From Nitratireductor sp. XY-223 (GTDB taxonomy: Bacteria > Pseudomonadota > Alphaproteobacteria > Rhizobiales > Rhizobiaceae), in assembly GCF_004959855.1 (NCBI RefSeq), contig NZ_SPNT01000010.1:34434-98433 (forward strand): DNA of 64,000 bases, read 5' to 3'. This document shows positions 25,390 through 33,734 of this stretch, piece by piece (positions within the stretch are counted from its first letter, which is position 1; each line of letters opens with the position of its first letter). The notes beneath the pieces were generated by a model. The model was not told the DNA's origin. It was given only the letters and a program-made list of their open reading frames with translations, and did no database searches. The translations under genes were made by a program, and so were the position numbers.

Positions 25390-25579
25390 ATCAGAATGTG
25401 AGGAAGTCGCCGCAGGATACTTGCGGTATTGCACGTACATAATTGTTATTTCAGCATAAACGGATGAGCGCTCTGCATCTCCGTATCAATGTGTCACGTG
25501 ACCCGCCCGACCGCCGGCCCGGCAACGGGGCACAACGGTCGGGATGACGAGCACGCGTGTTCGCGCCGTCAGGTTCGGC

Positions 25580-26260
25580 TTACGGCCTGACCGGGCGTTG
25601 CCTTATGTGGGTATTGCCGGCCGGTCCGGTCCGCCTGACCGTGCAGTTCGGATCGCCCCGGCGGCAGGTGACCGTTTTGCTGGCCGAATTGCCGGTAGGC
25701 GTTGTCACGGTTTGCCTGGTGGCACAGCCGTTTCCGACGCAGCCACCGCTCTGTCGCAGGGTATTGCCCTGCGAACCGGTCGTCGTGCGGGTCGCGCCGC
25801 AGGCGTTTCCGATACAGCCCGAGCCGCCGGTGACGGAGCCTGGCGGAGGCGGTGGGGGCGGCGGCGGCCGATAGTAGACATTCCACTGCCCGTACCAGGG
25901 ATAGGTCGAATAGTAGTTGTCCCAATAGGCACGGCTGTAAGCCACGGTGGCAATGCCGACCGTCGCCGCTACGGCAGGGGTGACGACGGTCTGCGTCCCG
26001 CCGCTGGAAACGCGGATGTAGTTGGCGGATGCCCAACCCCTCTGCGATCCATAGGCGATGTCGCACCAGGTCACGTTGGCGTTGCATCCGTACATGGTGA
26101 CCGGTGCGGATTGCGGCACAACGGTAACGACTGGGTATTGTGTTGACGGCCCGGCGCGAAGGTTGAGATCAACCGTCACGGATGCCGTACTCGCTGCCCG
26201 GGCCGGCGATGCGATGACGACGACCGCAGCCAGGAACGGTAAGATTGTTTTGAGGTTCAT
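25580..26260 (-). CDS. Secreted bacterial SH3-domain protein with polyproline linker
   Basis: A 226-residue exported protein. After the Sec signal (NLKTILPFLAAVVVIASPARA) there is one SH3_3 domain (residues ~24-85: DLNLRAGPSTQYPVV, then GWASANYI). A Tyr/Trp-rich stretch, a run of nine prolines, and a low-complexity Gly/Thr/Cys tail follow, with two related units (GGSGCIGNACGATR and GGCVGNGCATRQ). SH3_3 domains in the periplasm usually bind peptidoglycan or proteins. The Cys-containing repeats could form disulphides. The start is ATG 26260. Function unknown. Confidence 0.75.
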   Translation of the reverse strand: MNLKTILPFLAAVVVIASPARAASTASVTVDLNLRAGPSTQYPVVTVVPQSAPVTMYGCNANVTWCDIAYGSQRGWASANYIRVSSGGTQTVVTPAVAATVGIATVAYSRAYWDNYYSTYPWYGQWNVYYRPPPPPPPPPGSVTGGSGCIGNACGATRTTTGSQGNTLRQSGGCVGNGCATRQTVTTPTGNSASKTVTCRRGDPNCTVRRTGPAGNTHIRQRPVRP

Positions 26261-26425
26261 GAAAATCACTCCGTGAAAGATCGTGAGATCCGCCGGACAG
26301 GCTGCCGGGGCGACGGCAGTTTGCCTGTCCTGGCGGGTGGAGTGGTGCGATGGCCCCTCGATCGGAATGCAGCGCCCGAATGGAGAAAGGCGCGGCAAAA
26401 CCGTCGGGACATCATACCGTCCACA

Positions 26426-26695
26426 TCACGATTGCAGTTTCTGCAGGCATTTTCCGGCGGACATTGCGTTGGCCTGCGCGACCTGGCGGGTCATTTGACC
26501 CGAAAGGACCAAGTCGCGCGCCTGGGCGCGGACAATGTTTTGCAGATCGGATGTCGGCGTCACATGCGGTGCGCTGGCGTCGTAGATCTGTTTTGCCGGT
26601 GCATTGAGCGCCGCGGCGCAGGTATTTGCTTCGGACTGTCCCGCCAGGGCCGAGACCGGTAGAAGGACAAGTGCCAATACGATAATATGTTTCAT
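26426..26695 (-). CDS. Small secreted protein of unknown function
   Basis: An 89-residue protein with a clear Sec signal (KHIIVLALVLLPVSALAGQ) and a mature part of about 70 residues, mostly helical, with two Cys (CAAAL and GKCL) that could form one disulphide. I do not recognise a family. It lies upstream of the SH3 protein on the same strand, 165 bases away, and divergent from a TetR gene, so it may be a target of that regulator. Confidence 0.6.
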   Translation of the reverse strand: MKHIIVLALVLLPVSALAGQSEANTCAAALNAPAKQIYDASAPHVTPTSDLQNIVRAQARDLVLSGQMTRQVAQANAMSAGKCLQKLQS

Positions 26696-26790
26696 AGCTT
26701 TCTCCGAAATTGTTGCTCTGTCCGATTTAGATATGTTCGATTTGGAGCGCGCACTACTCGGTTTTCGGAGACACGGGTCGCGAAGGAATC

Positions 26791-27417
26791 ATGCCGCAAC
26801 CAATTGAAAAAAAGAGGAAATTTCCGCACCAGAAACGGGCGCACAAAACCATTGACGAGATTTTGGAAGCAACTGCTCAGCTTTTGGAACGCGGCGGAAA
26901 GGCCGGATTTACCACCAATCACATCGCACGGCGCGCCGGTTATTCAATCGGAACGCTCTATCGCTATTTCCCCCACAAGCTGGCGATCATGAGGGAAATG
27001 GCGGATTCGGAGCTGAGGCAGCAGGAGGCGGCCGCACGAACCCTGCTTGAAGGAACCGGCGCCTTGGACGCAGATGAGCTCATACGCGGTGTCGTGCGCT
27101 CCATCCTGCAGCGCTTCAGCCGCAGCCGGGCCCGCAAGAGCATACTCTCGGCGCTGATCGACGACGCCGAGCTGGTGGCAAGAACGAACGAAACCCATCG
27201 TCGCATCATGCACATGTTTCACACGCGCCTCGTGGAGATCGACCCCGCGCGCTTCCGCCGGCCGACGGAGATATCGTGTCTTGCGCTGTCCGGCGCCCTG
27301 CTCGGCAGTATACGATCGACACTGTTTTACGAGCCGCAAAGCCTCAAGGACCCGGAATACGAGCGCGAACTGGTGGCGATGGTCACGCATTTCGTCAGCG
27401 CCAGGGAACCGACCTGA
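26791..27417 (+). CDS. TetR-family transcriptional regulator
   Basis: A 208-residue repressor. The N-terminal HTH (about residues 16-65) reads TIDEILEATAQLL, then FTTNHIARRAGYSIGTLYRYFPHKLAIM, the canonical TetR recognition helix. The C-terminal domain is a divergent ligand pocket. It is divergent from the small secreted protein gene with a 95-base gap holding imperfect direct repeats (TCCGATTTAGA / TTCGATTTGGA), a possible operator. The codon use of the first 15 residues (KKRKFPHQKR) is A-rich. Ligand unknown. Confidence 0.85.
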   Translation: MPQPIEKKRKFPHQKRAHKTIDEILEATAQLLERGGKAGFTTNHIARRAGYSIGTLYRYFPHKLAIMREMADSELRQQEAAARTLLEGTGALDADELIRGVVRSILQRFSRSRARKSILSALIDDAELVARTNETHRRIMHMFHTRLVEIDPARFRRPTEISCLALSGALLGSIRSTLFYEPQSLKDPEYERELVAMVTHFVSAREPT

Positions 27418-28147
27418 TTGTCCCTGCCCTGAGGCACACCGCAGGTTCTGTTCGGTCGCAATGAAATGGGCCCGCCGGACGATGGCCGGAATGGGGCGAC
27501 AGTCCGGCCAGGGGTTTGGTTGTCCGGCAGGCCCAAGGCAAGGAATCCCCTGCCATCTCGCTACCGTTTGCAGGCATTGGCGGCAGCCGGCGCAACCGCG
27601 CCGCCTGCGGCGGTAAATCGGTCTTTGTTTACGTTTGATGCCCTCTCCGGCGCCGCCTTGCCGATGGCCCGCTACACAAACCGATCGGGCGGAAGCCGAG
27701 GCACCGCATGACGCAAAACTAATTAAATATTTATTTGTATTGTGTTCGACGGGTAGGCGCTCGGCAGAAAATTGTCAAGCAGACGAAATCGTCACAAAAC
27801 CCCTGAGATTGCAGGGTGTTGCATTCGCATCACACTGGCCGATTCGACACCGGATAAGTGGATTTTCACGGTCAAGATGATCCACCGGATTGATGCAAAT
27901 CTGGGGGATAATTATTGACCGTTCGGCAACAATCGGCGATGCCCGGGCGCCGGGTCCGGGCCGGCATTTGTCCGTATAGCGGACACTCGATCCGCATGGT
28001 CTCCTGAGGCCACTCGAACCGGACTACGCTTCACCAACTGCAATCCGGCTCGAATATGCAACGGACAAATTGATGGCCGACAAGACACTGGACATTCGGC
28101 GCACCCATCCTGAAAGGCCGGCCATCGCCGGTGCGGGCGTATAGGTC
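27418..28147. other. 730-base gap, largely regulatory or degenerate
   Basis: No ORF with a believable start or codon use. It contains an A/T-rich stretch at about 27715-27745, an inverted repeat GTGGAT/ATCCAC (27858-27863, 27880-27885), a TTGACC at 27915 and an IclR-like palindrome at 27969-27985. Confidence 0.5.
27969..27985. promoter_or_regulatory. IclR-type palindrome upstream of the flavin hydroxylase operon
   Basis: TGTCCG-TATAG-CGGACA, a perfect 6-bp inverted repeat with a 5-base centre, 163 bases before the hydroxylase ATG. A further CGGACA half-site lies at 28062-28067. The third gene of the operon encodes an IclR-family regulator, the natural candidate to bind it. Confidence 0.5.
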
Positions 28148-29626
28148 ATGGAACGCTTCGACGTCGCCATCATCGGTTACGGACCGACCGGCGCAACACT
28201 CGCGCACCTTCTTGGCCAGTGCGGCGTCAAGGTCCTTGTGCTCGAGCGCGAGGCCAGTGCCTATCATCTTCCCCGCGCCGTGCATCTCGACGCCGAGGTC
28301 ATGCGTGTCATGCAATGGGTCGGAATCGCCGACGCGCTTGAACCCAAGACCGCCCGCCATCCCGGCATGCGCTTTGTCGGCCCCGACGGCAGCCTGCTGC
28401 TCGACTGGCCGCGCCCGCAGGGCCCCGGGCCGCAGGGCTGGCGCGCCAACTACCGCTTTCACCAGCCGGATCTCGAAAAACTGCTGCGCGATCACATGGC
28501 CGAGCGTGAATCGGTGACGGTCCGCACACGCTGCGAGGTGTTTTCGATCCAGGACGGGGAAGACGAGGCCGAACTGCGCTACGAGGATATGCGCGACGGC
28601 AAGGTCCGGAGGGTTGCCGCACAGTATGTGGTCGGATGCGACGGCGCGCGTTCGCTCGTCCGCCGCTTCATCGAGAGCGATATGGAGGATTTCGGCTTCC
28701 ATGAGCGCTGGCTTGTGGTCGACGTCATTCTCAACGGCGAAAAACCGGAACTGGGCGATCATTCCGTTCAGTACTGCGTTCCCGAACGGCCGGCCACCTA
28801 TGTGCGCTGCCCCGGTCAGCGGCGACGCTGGGAGATAACCGTCTTGCCCGAGGAGGATTCCGTCGAAATCGTCAGGCCGCAGCGTGTATGGGAGTTGCTC
28901 TCGCCGTGGCTGAAGCCGCAGGAAGCGGTGCTGGAGCGCGCGGCGGTCTACGTGTTTCACTCATTGGTGGCGAAGACCTGGCGCAAGGGACGGCTGGTCC
29001 TGGCCGGTGACGCCTGCCACCAGACCCCGCCCTTCATGGGCCAGGGCATGTGCGCCGGCATACGCGACGCCGCCAATCTTTACTGGAAGCTCGCGCTTGT
29101 CTGCCGGGGCTTGGTCACCGGCACGTCGGCCGAGCGGCTGCTTGGCACTTACGAATCCGAACGTCGGCCGAATGCACGCGAATACATTGAAACGGCCGTC
29201 CGGCTTGGCGGACTGATCAACACCTGCGGCACTGAAGAGGCGCTGCGGGCGGCGCTGCGCACCGAGGACGGCACCGCCCGGATGGAGTCCATCGCGCCGC
29301 CGCTCGGGCCGGGCCTCGGAACGGGCGGAGGGGCCGGACGGCTCTTCGGCCAGCCGGTCCTGGCGGACGGTGAACGCCTGGACGCTGCCTATCCCCATCA
29401 ATTCGTCGTCGTTTCGGAGCCGGATCTCATCGACGGCATGGCGCCGCCCGAAGGGGCTGCATTCATATCGACTGCCGCATCGCCGGACGCGGCGGAGCAC
29501 CTGCAGCGCACCGGTGCCCGCGCCGCGGTTCTGCGCCCGGACCGTTACACACTGGGCACGGCCGAGACGAGGCAGGAGCTTGCCGGCCTCGTCGCCGCCA
29601 TCCCGCCCGGCCCTCGCACAAACTGA
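28148..29626 (+). CDS. Class A FAD-dependent aromatic hydroxylase (MhpA/PheA-like)
   Basis: A 492-residue flavoprotein monooxygenase. It shows the FAD motif GYGPTGATLAHLLG (11-24), the DG motif GCDGARSLVRR and the GD motif GDACHQTPPFMGQGM. The C-terminal thioredoxin-like region (~385-490) is typical of the MhpA/phenol-hydroxylase branch. It inserts one oxygen into a phenolic ring using NAD(P)H. The next genes, an FAH-family enzyme and an IclR regulator, fit an aromatic catabolic operon, though no ring-cleavage dioxygenase is present, so the pathway is incomplete here. Confidence 0.85.
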   Translation: MERFDVAIIGYGPTGATLAHLLGQCGVKVLVLEREASAYHLPRAVHLDAEVMRVMQWVGIADALEPKTARHPGMRFVGPDGSLLLDWPRPQGPGPQGWRANYRFHQPDLEKLLRDHMAERESVTVRTRCEVFSIQDGEDEAELRYEDMRDGKVRRVAAQYVVGCDGARSLVRRFIESDMEDFGFHERWLVVDVILNGEKPELGDHSVQYCVPERPATYVRCPGQRRRWEITVLPEEDSVEIVRPQRVWELLSPWLKPQEAVLERAAVYVFHSLVAKTWRKGRLVLAGDACHQTPPFMGQGMCAGIRDAANLYWKLALVCRGLVTGTSAERLLGTYESERRPNAREYIETAVRLGGLINTCGTEEALRAALRTEDGTARMESIAPPLGPGLGTGGGAGRLFGQPVLADGERLDAAYPHQFVVVSEPDLIDGMAPPEGAAFISTAASPDAAEHLQRTGARAAVLRPDRYTLGTAETRQELAGLVAAIPPGPRTN

Positions 29627-29648
29627 CAACCGGAGACGAAAGCAAACC

Positions 29649-30491
29649 ATGAAGCTGTGTTCCTTCGAAGAAAGCGGCCGCGCATCATTCGGCCTTGTCG
29701 TGGATGACGGGATCGTCGATCTCGGCAAACGTTTCACGGAGCCGACCCTGCGCGATTTTCTCGCCAATGAGGGTCCAAGGCGCGCCGCCGCCCTTGCAGC
29801 CGAGCCCGCGGATTTCGCCTTTGGGGACATCGTCTTTGCACCGGTCATCCCAAACCCGGACAAGATCATCTGCGTCGGGCTCAACTACCACGATCACATT
29901 GCCGAGACGGGCCGCAACGAGACAGCCAAACCGGTCCTCTTTGCCAGATACGCCGGAAGCCAGGTCGGCCACGGCCAGCCGCTGGTCAAGCCGCTGGAAT
30001 CGGACATGTTCGACTATGAGGGCGAGCTTGCCGTCATCATCGGCAAGCCGGGGCGGCGCATTCCCGAAGCCCGTGCGCTCGAACATGTTGCCGGCTATGC
30101 CTGCTACAATGACGGCTCGGTGCGCGATTGGCAAAAACACACGCATCAGTTCATGCCGGGCAAGACTTTCGCCGGCACCGGCGCCTTCGGCCCCTGGATG
30201 GTGACGGCGGACGAGATACCGGATCCGGCCGAATTGCACCTCACCACGCGCTTGAATGGCGCTGTTGTACAGGACACGGACCTGTCGCTGCTCATAACGC
30301 CGATCCCCGGCCTGATCGCCTATTGCTCGACAATCCTGCCGCTTCTGCCGGGCGATGTCATCGTGTCCGGCACACCGGGCGGTGTGGGCGCGCGCCGCAC
30401 GCCGCCGCTGTGGATGCGCCACGGCGATGTCTGCGAAGTCGAAGTGCCCGGAATCGGCATCCTGTCGAACCCCGTAACGGCGGAGGCATGA
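29649..30491 (+). CDS. Fumarylacetoacetate hydrolase-family enzyme
   Basis: A 280-residue FAH-fold enzyme (fumarylpyruvate/acylpyruvate hydrolase or 2-oxo-hepta-3-ene-1,7-dioate hydratase type). Visible motifs are CVGLNYHDHI, the metal ligands in DYEGELAVIIGK, YNDGSVRD and SGTPGGVG. The start ATG 29649 follows GGAGA 13 bases upstream. It would cleave or hydrate a ring-fission product of the hydroxylated aromatic made by the preceding enzyme. It sits 22 bases behind that gene, same strand. Confidence 0.85.
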   Translation: MKLCSFEESGRASFGLVVDDGIVDLGKRFTEPTLRDFLANEGPRRAAALAAEPADFAFGDIVFAPVIPNPDKIICVGLNYHDHIAETGRNETAKPVLFARYAGSQVGHGQPLVKPLESDMFDYEGELAVIIGKPGRRIPEARALEHVAGYACYNDGSVRDWQKHTHQFMPGKTFAGTGAFGPWMVTADEIPDPAELHLTTRLNGAVVQDTDLSLLITPIPGLIAYCSTILPLLPGDVIVSGTPGGVGARRTPPLWMRHGDVCEVEVPGIGILSNPVTAEA

Positions 30492-30540
30492 TGGCGTTCG
30501 CCGCCTTTTCGTGTTGAGGTGCAACATGAAAGGATGACGC

Positions 30541-31332
30541 ATGTTGCCGAAGGCTGGTCGGGGCGGAAAAAACGAATCCGTTCGCGCGCTCACGCGCGGG
30601 CTCGCCATTTTACGCCACGTAAACGCCGTCGGCGAGGCGCGGCCCGGCGAGATCGCCCGGGCACTGGATATCCCCCGCCCCACTGTCTACCGCCTGCTCT
30701 CGACCCTGGAGGAGGCGGGCTATGTCATCTTTTCCGCAAGCGCCAATCTGGTGCGGGTCAGCCCGCTCGCCGCTGCGCTGGGCGACGGCCATGCGCAGCG
30801 ATCCGAGCTTTGCCAGGCGGCGGGGCCGCTCTTTGCCGCATATGGCGCGAAGCTCGTCTGGCCGCTCGATCTCGCGGTCTATGACAACGCGGCCATGGTG
30901 ATCCTGGAAACGACACACGCGCGCTCGCCACTGTCGATCGACCGGGCAATGATCGGCTACCGGCTGCCGATGCTGCGCACATCGGCGGGCCGGGCCTACC
31001 TCGCCTTTTGCCCCGAGGACGAACGCGAACTGATCCTCGAACATCTTCGGCGCCTGGGCGATCCAGCCGACCTGGCCTTTCTGCGGCCCGCCTGGCTCAA
31101 CCGCATGATCCGCGACGCCGGCACGCGCGGTTACACGGTCCGTGACGCCGGCGAATTCCGTCCGCAAACGGCATCGATCGCGGTACCGATACGCGCGGAA
31201 AACGGGGTCCTCGGTTGCGTGTCGATGATCTGGATCCGCACCGCGCTGACGACGGACAAGGCTGTTGAGACATCCGCCGGGCCATTGCTGGAAATCGCCG
31301 GCAAGCTTTCCGAGGCAGTGCAGGCGCACTAG
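30541..31332 (+). CDS. IclR-family regulator (MhpR-like)
   Basis: A 263-residue regulator. The N-terminal winged HTH is RPGEIARALDIPRPTVYRLL (residues ~37-60) and the C-terminal IclR effector domain contains MLRTSAGRAYLAF and IAVPIRAENGVLGCVSM. It resembles MhpR-type activators of phenylpropionate degradation and is encoded in the same direction as the hydroxylase and FAH genes, 49 bases behind them. It probably controls this operon through the palindrome at 27969-27985. Confidence 0.85.
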   Translation: MLPKAGRGGKNESVRALTRGLAILRHVNAVGEARPGEIARALDIPRPTVYRLLSTLEEAGYVIFSASANLVRVSPLAAALGDGHAQRSELCQAAGPLFAAYGAKLVWPLDLAVYDNAAMVILETTHARSPLSIDRAMIGYRLPMLRTSAGRAYLAFCPEDERELILEHLRRLGDPADLAFLRPAWLNRMIRDAGTRGYTVRDAGEFRPQTASIAVPIRAENGVLGCVSMIWIRTALTTDKAVETSAGPLLEIAGKLSEAVQAH

Positions 31333-31359
31333 GAGCCGACCGGACGCGCTCTTTGCGGT

Positions 31360-32232
31360 TCAGACGAATTTGCGGAACAGTCCGGTCCGGTCGAAGATGC
31401 CTTCGAGTTCCTCCGTCCGGCCGCGGGTATCATCCCAGTGCATCTCCTGGACCGCGGCGATGGCCGCTTCGACCACCAGCAGTATGGCGATCGATGAGTC
31501 CCAGGCCGACGGCACCGTGATGCGCGCCGAGACGGTGTGGCCGGCGATGGCCTGGATGGGCGAGCGCCATTGGTCGGTGAAAAGGATGATTTCCGCACCG
31601 CGCTCGCGCGCCATTTCCGCCAGCAGTTGCGTGCTGCTCTCGTAGCGGCGGATATCGAACACCGCCAGGATATCGCCTTCCTTCAGATCCAGAAGATAGT
31701 GTGGCCAGGCGTTCGAGTTGGACGGCACGAGAACGACGTTGGGCCGGATCATCTGCAGGTGCAGGAACAGGTAGTTGGCCAGCGTCTGCGTGATGCGGCC
31801 GCCGGCGATATACACCCGCCTGTCCGGGTCGGCGACGAGGGCGGCGATGCGGTCGAATATTTGCGGATCGAGCTGTTCCAGGCTGCTGCGGATGTTCTCG
31901 GTGGCCTCCTGCGTGAAGCGGTTGAGGATGTGCTGGTCGGGTGCAGCGCTGACCCAGGTCTCCCGCTTGGCGATCGGGTTTGAGAGGATGTCATTCAGTT
32001 CCTCGCGCAGTTTCGCCTGGAACTCCGGATAGCCGGCAAAGTCGAGTTTCTGGACCATGCGCGCAATGGTCGGGGTGGACACGTCCGCCGCTTCCGCCAG
32101 TTCGGTGATGCTGCCGAGGCCGGAAGCCGGGTAGTTGCTCAGGATGACATCGGAAACCTGCCGCTCGGCCCGCGTCAGCTCCCGCTGCCGGGCGTTCAGT
32201 CGTTCGGCGACCGTCGTTTCATGTGGTTCCAA
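31360..32232 (-). CDS. MurR/RpiR-family regulator
   Basis: A 290-residue regulator with an N-terminal RpiR HTH (SITELAEAADVSTPTIARMV, about residues 41-60) and a C-terminal SIS domain (~125-265: VYIAGGRITQTLANYL, then EGDILAVFDIRRYESST). SIS domains of this family bind sugar phosphates, but relatives beside amino-acid and amine genes exist. The start is TTG 32232 with AGAGGG nine bases upstream; no in-frame ATG fits. It is divergent from the amidohydrolase/TRAP operon and two matching operator-like elements lie between them. Confidence 0.83.
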   Translation of the reverse strand: MEPHETTVAERLNARQRELTRAERQVSDVILSNYPASGLGSITELAEAADVSTPTIARMVQKLDFAGYPEFQAKLREELNDILSNPIAKRETWVSAAPDQHILNRFTQEATENIRSSLEQLDPQIFDRIAALVADPDRRVYIAGGRITQTLANYLFLHLQMIRPNVVLVPSNSNAWPHYLLDLKEGDILAVFDIRRYESSTQLLAEMARERGAEIILFTDQWRSPIQAIAGHTVSARITVPSAWDSSIAILLVVEAAIAAVQEMHWDDTRGRTEELEGIFDRTGLFRKFV

Positions 32233-32282
32233 CGCCTCCGGCCCTCTCAGCTTGAATAATCAATGCCCATGGCAACCGCGCA

Positions 32283-32298
32283 TGAAGAAAATTTTTCA
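32283..32298. promoter_or_regulatory. RpiR operator-like element 1
   Basis: TGAAGAAAATTTTTCA, near-palindromic (12 of 16 positions symmetric). It shares the pattern TGAAGAA-N4-TTTCA with a second copy at 32327-32342, 44 bases away. Confidence 0.5.
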
Positions 32299-32307
32299 GT
32301 AATTATA

Positions 32308-32342
32308 TTGACAGCTGCCACCATTGTGAAGAATTATTTTCA
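32308..32342 (+). promoter_or_regulatory. Promoter with RpiR operator-like element 2
   Basis: A perfect -35 TTGACA at 32308-32313; an A/T-rich -10-like AATTAT at 32332-32337 is 18 bases on. The second operator copy TGAAGAATTATTTTCA (32327-32342) covers that -10. A transcript from here would begin at or next to ATG 32344, implying a leaderless or very short leader mRNA. Confidence 0.45.
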
Positions 32343-32343
32343 G

Positions 32344-33120
32344 ATGCTGCTGGACGAGCCGAACGCATTGACACCGGATCAGGTCGTGGCAGTGCTCAAC
32401 GAATCCGGGGATCACCGCGTGATCCTGGTCTGCGAGCACGCCTCGAACTGGATTCCGGCGGGTTTCAAGGGGCTGGGCCTCGACGCGCTGGCGCAGCACA
32501 GCCATGTCGCCTGGGATCCGGGTGCCCTCGGCGTCGCCGAGGCGCTTGGCGGCGCAATGAATGCACCGCTGGTGTTCGGCTGCGTGTCCCGCCTGGTCTA
32601 TGACTGCAACCGCCCGCCGGAGGCGGACGACGCCGTGCCGGCGGTGTCAGAGGTCACGGCTGTGCCGGGCAATGCGGACCTGACCGCCGCCGCCCGCGCC
32701 GAGCGCGTCGACGCGGTTTACCGCCCTTTCCGTCAGCGCCTCGAGCAGGTGATCGGCCGCGCCCCGGCGGACGCCGCGCTTGTCACGGTTCACAGTTTCA
32801 CGCCCACCTATCACGGCCAGAAAAGAACCACCGAGATCGGCATCCTGCACGGCGAGGACCCGCGCCTCGCCGACGCGATGATGGCGCGTGCCGGGCAGCA
32901 TACCGGCCGTTGCGTCCGCCTGAACGATCCCTACGGACCGAAGGACGGCGTCGCCCACACGCTCGACCTGCATGGCAGCCGGAACGGTCTTGCCAACGTC
33001 ATGATCGAGATCCGCAACGATCTCATCGACAGCAAGAACCGGCAGATCAAGATGGCGCAATTGCTGTCCGGCTGGCTGCGCGAGGCGATCGCCGACCTCG
33101 CACCGGAGGTTTCATCGTGA
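32344..33120 (+). CDS. N-formylglutamate amidohydrolase-family enzyme
   Basis: A 258-residue zinc amidohydrolase (HutG-like N-formylglutamate deformylase fold). Motifs are LVCEHASNWIP, DPGALGVAEAL, RLVYDCNRPP, VHSFTP and the C-terminal HGSRNGLANVMIEIRNDLI. The start is placed at ATG 32344: the frame is open to ATG 32263, but those 27 residues encode the promoter/operator region and do not match the family. In this operon, with a gamma-glutamyl ligase, the enzyme probably removes an acyl or gamma-glutamyl-linked group rather than serving histidine degradation, since no hut genes are present. Confidence 0.8.
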   Translation: MLLDEPNALTPDQVVAVLNESGDHRVILVCEHASNWIPAGFKGLGLDALAQHSHVAWDPGALGVAEALGGAMNAPLVFGCVSRLVYDCNRPPEADDAVPAVSEVTAVPGNADLTAAARAERVDAVYRPFRQRLEQVIGRAPADAALVTVHSFTPTYHGQKRTTEIGILHGEDPRLADAMMARAGQHTGRCVRLNDPYGPKDGVAHTLDLHGSRNGLANVMIEIRNDLIDSKNRQIKMAQLLSGWLREAIADLAPEVSS

Positions 33121-33734
33121 ACCGGGTGATGGCGACCTATGTGCGCGTCGTGGACGCTGTCAACCACCGCATCGGCAGGATCATGATGTACGGCGTCTTC
33201 GTCATGATGGCGATCCTGCTCTGGTCGTCGATCTCGAAGACGTTTTTCCTGCCCTCGCTGTGGACGCTGGAGACCGCCCAGTTCGCCATGGTCGCCTATT
33301 ACATCATGGGCGGCCCCTATTCGATCCAGCTCGGATCGAACGTGCGCATGGACCTGTTCTACGGATCCTGGAGCATCCGCCGCCGCGCCTGGTTCGATTC
33401 CTTCACCGTGTTGTTCCTGATCTTCTATCTCGGCGTGCTGCTCTATGGCGGCATCGGTTCGACCGCCTACTCGCTCGGCCATTGGGGGGACGAGCCGATC
33501 GGCTTTCTAAGCCAGATCGTCGGCGGTTTCTTCACCGGCGGCACGGACGGCGCGGCCGAGGTCATCGGACGGGCCGAGCGCAGCCCTTCGGCCTGGCGGC
33601 CCTATCTGTGGCCGATCAAGACCGTGATGTGCTTCGGCATCTTCCTGATGCTGCTGCAGGCCGTCTCGGAACTGTTCAAGGACATTGCCTGCCTCAAGGG
33701 CTACGAATGGGGGCGCCAGGCCGATGTCGCATGA
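33117..33734 (+). CDS. TRAP transporter small permease (DctQ-like)
   Basis: A 205-residue membrane protein with four predicted helices. It starts at GTG 33117, overlapping the amidohydrolase stop (GTGA), with GGAGG seven bases upstream. Conserved DctQ-type features are LWTLETAQFAMVAYYIMGG and the basic NVRMDLFY segment. It carries a ~45-residue insertion before the last helix (IVGGFFTGGTDGAAEVIGRAERS), making it longer than most DctQ proteins. It pairs with the large subunit next door for sodium-driven uptake. Confidence 0.85.
   Translation: MNRVMATYVRVVDAVNHRIGRIMMYGVFVMMAILLWSSISKTFFLPSLWTLETAQFAMVAYYIMGGPYSIQLGSNVRMDLFYGSWSIRRRAWFDSFTVLFLIFYLGVLLYGGIGSTAYSLGHWGDEPIGFLSQIVGGFFTGGTDGAAEVIGRAERSPSAWRPYLWPIKTVMCFGIFLMLLQAVSELFKDIACLKGYEWGRQADVA

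Noticed and set aside
27466..27711. 81-residue frame in the 730-base gap
   Set aside because: No ribosome site, low-complexity composition and no similarity; probably chance.
32263..32343. 27-residue N-terminal extension of the N-formylglutamate amidohydrolase-like protein
   Set aside because: Encodes promoter and operator repeats and has no family similarity.
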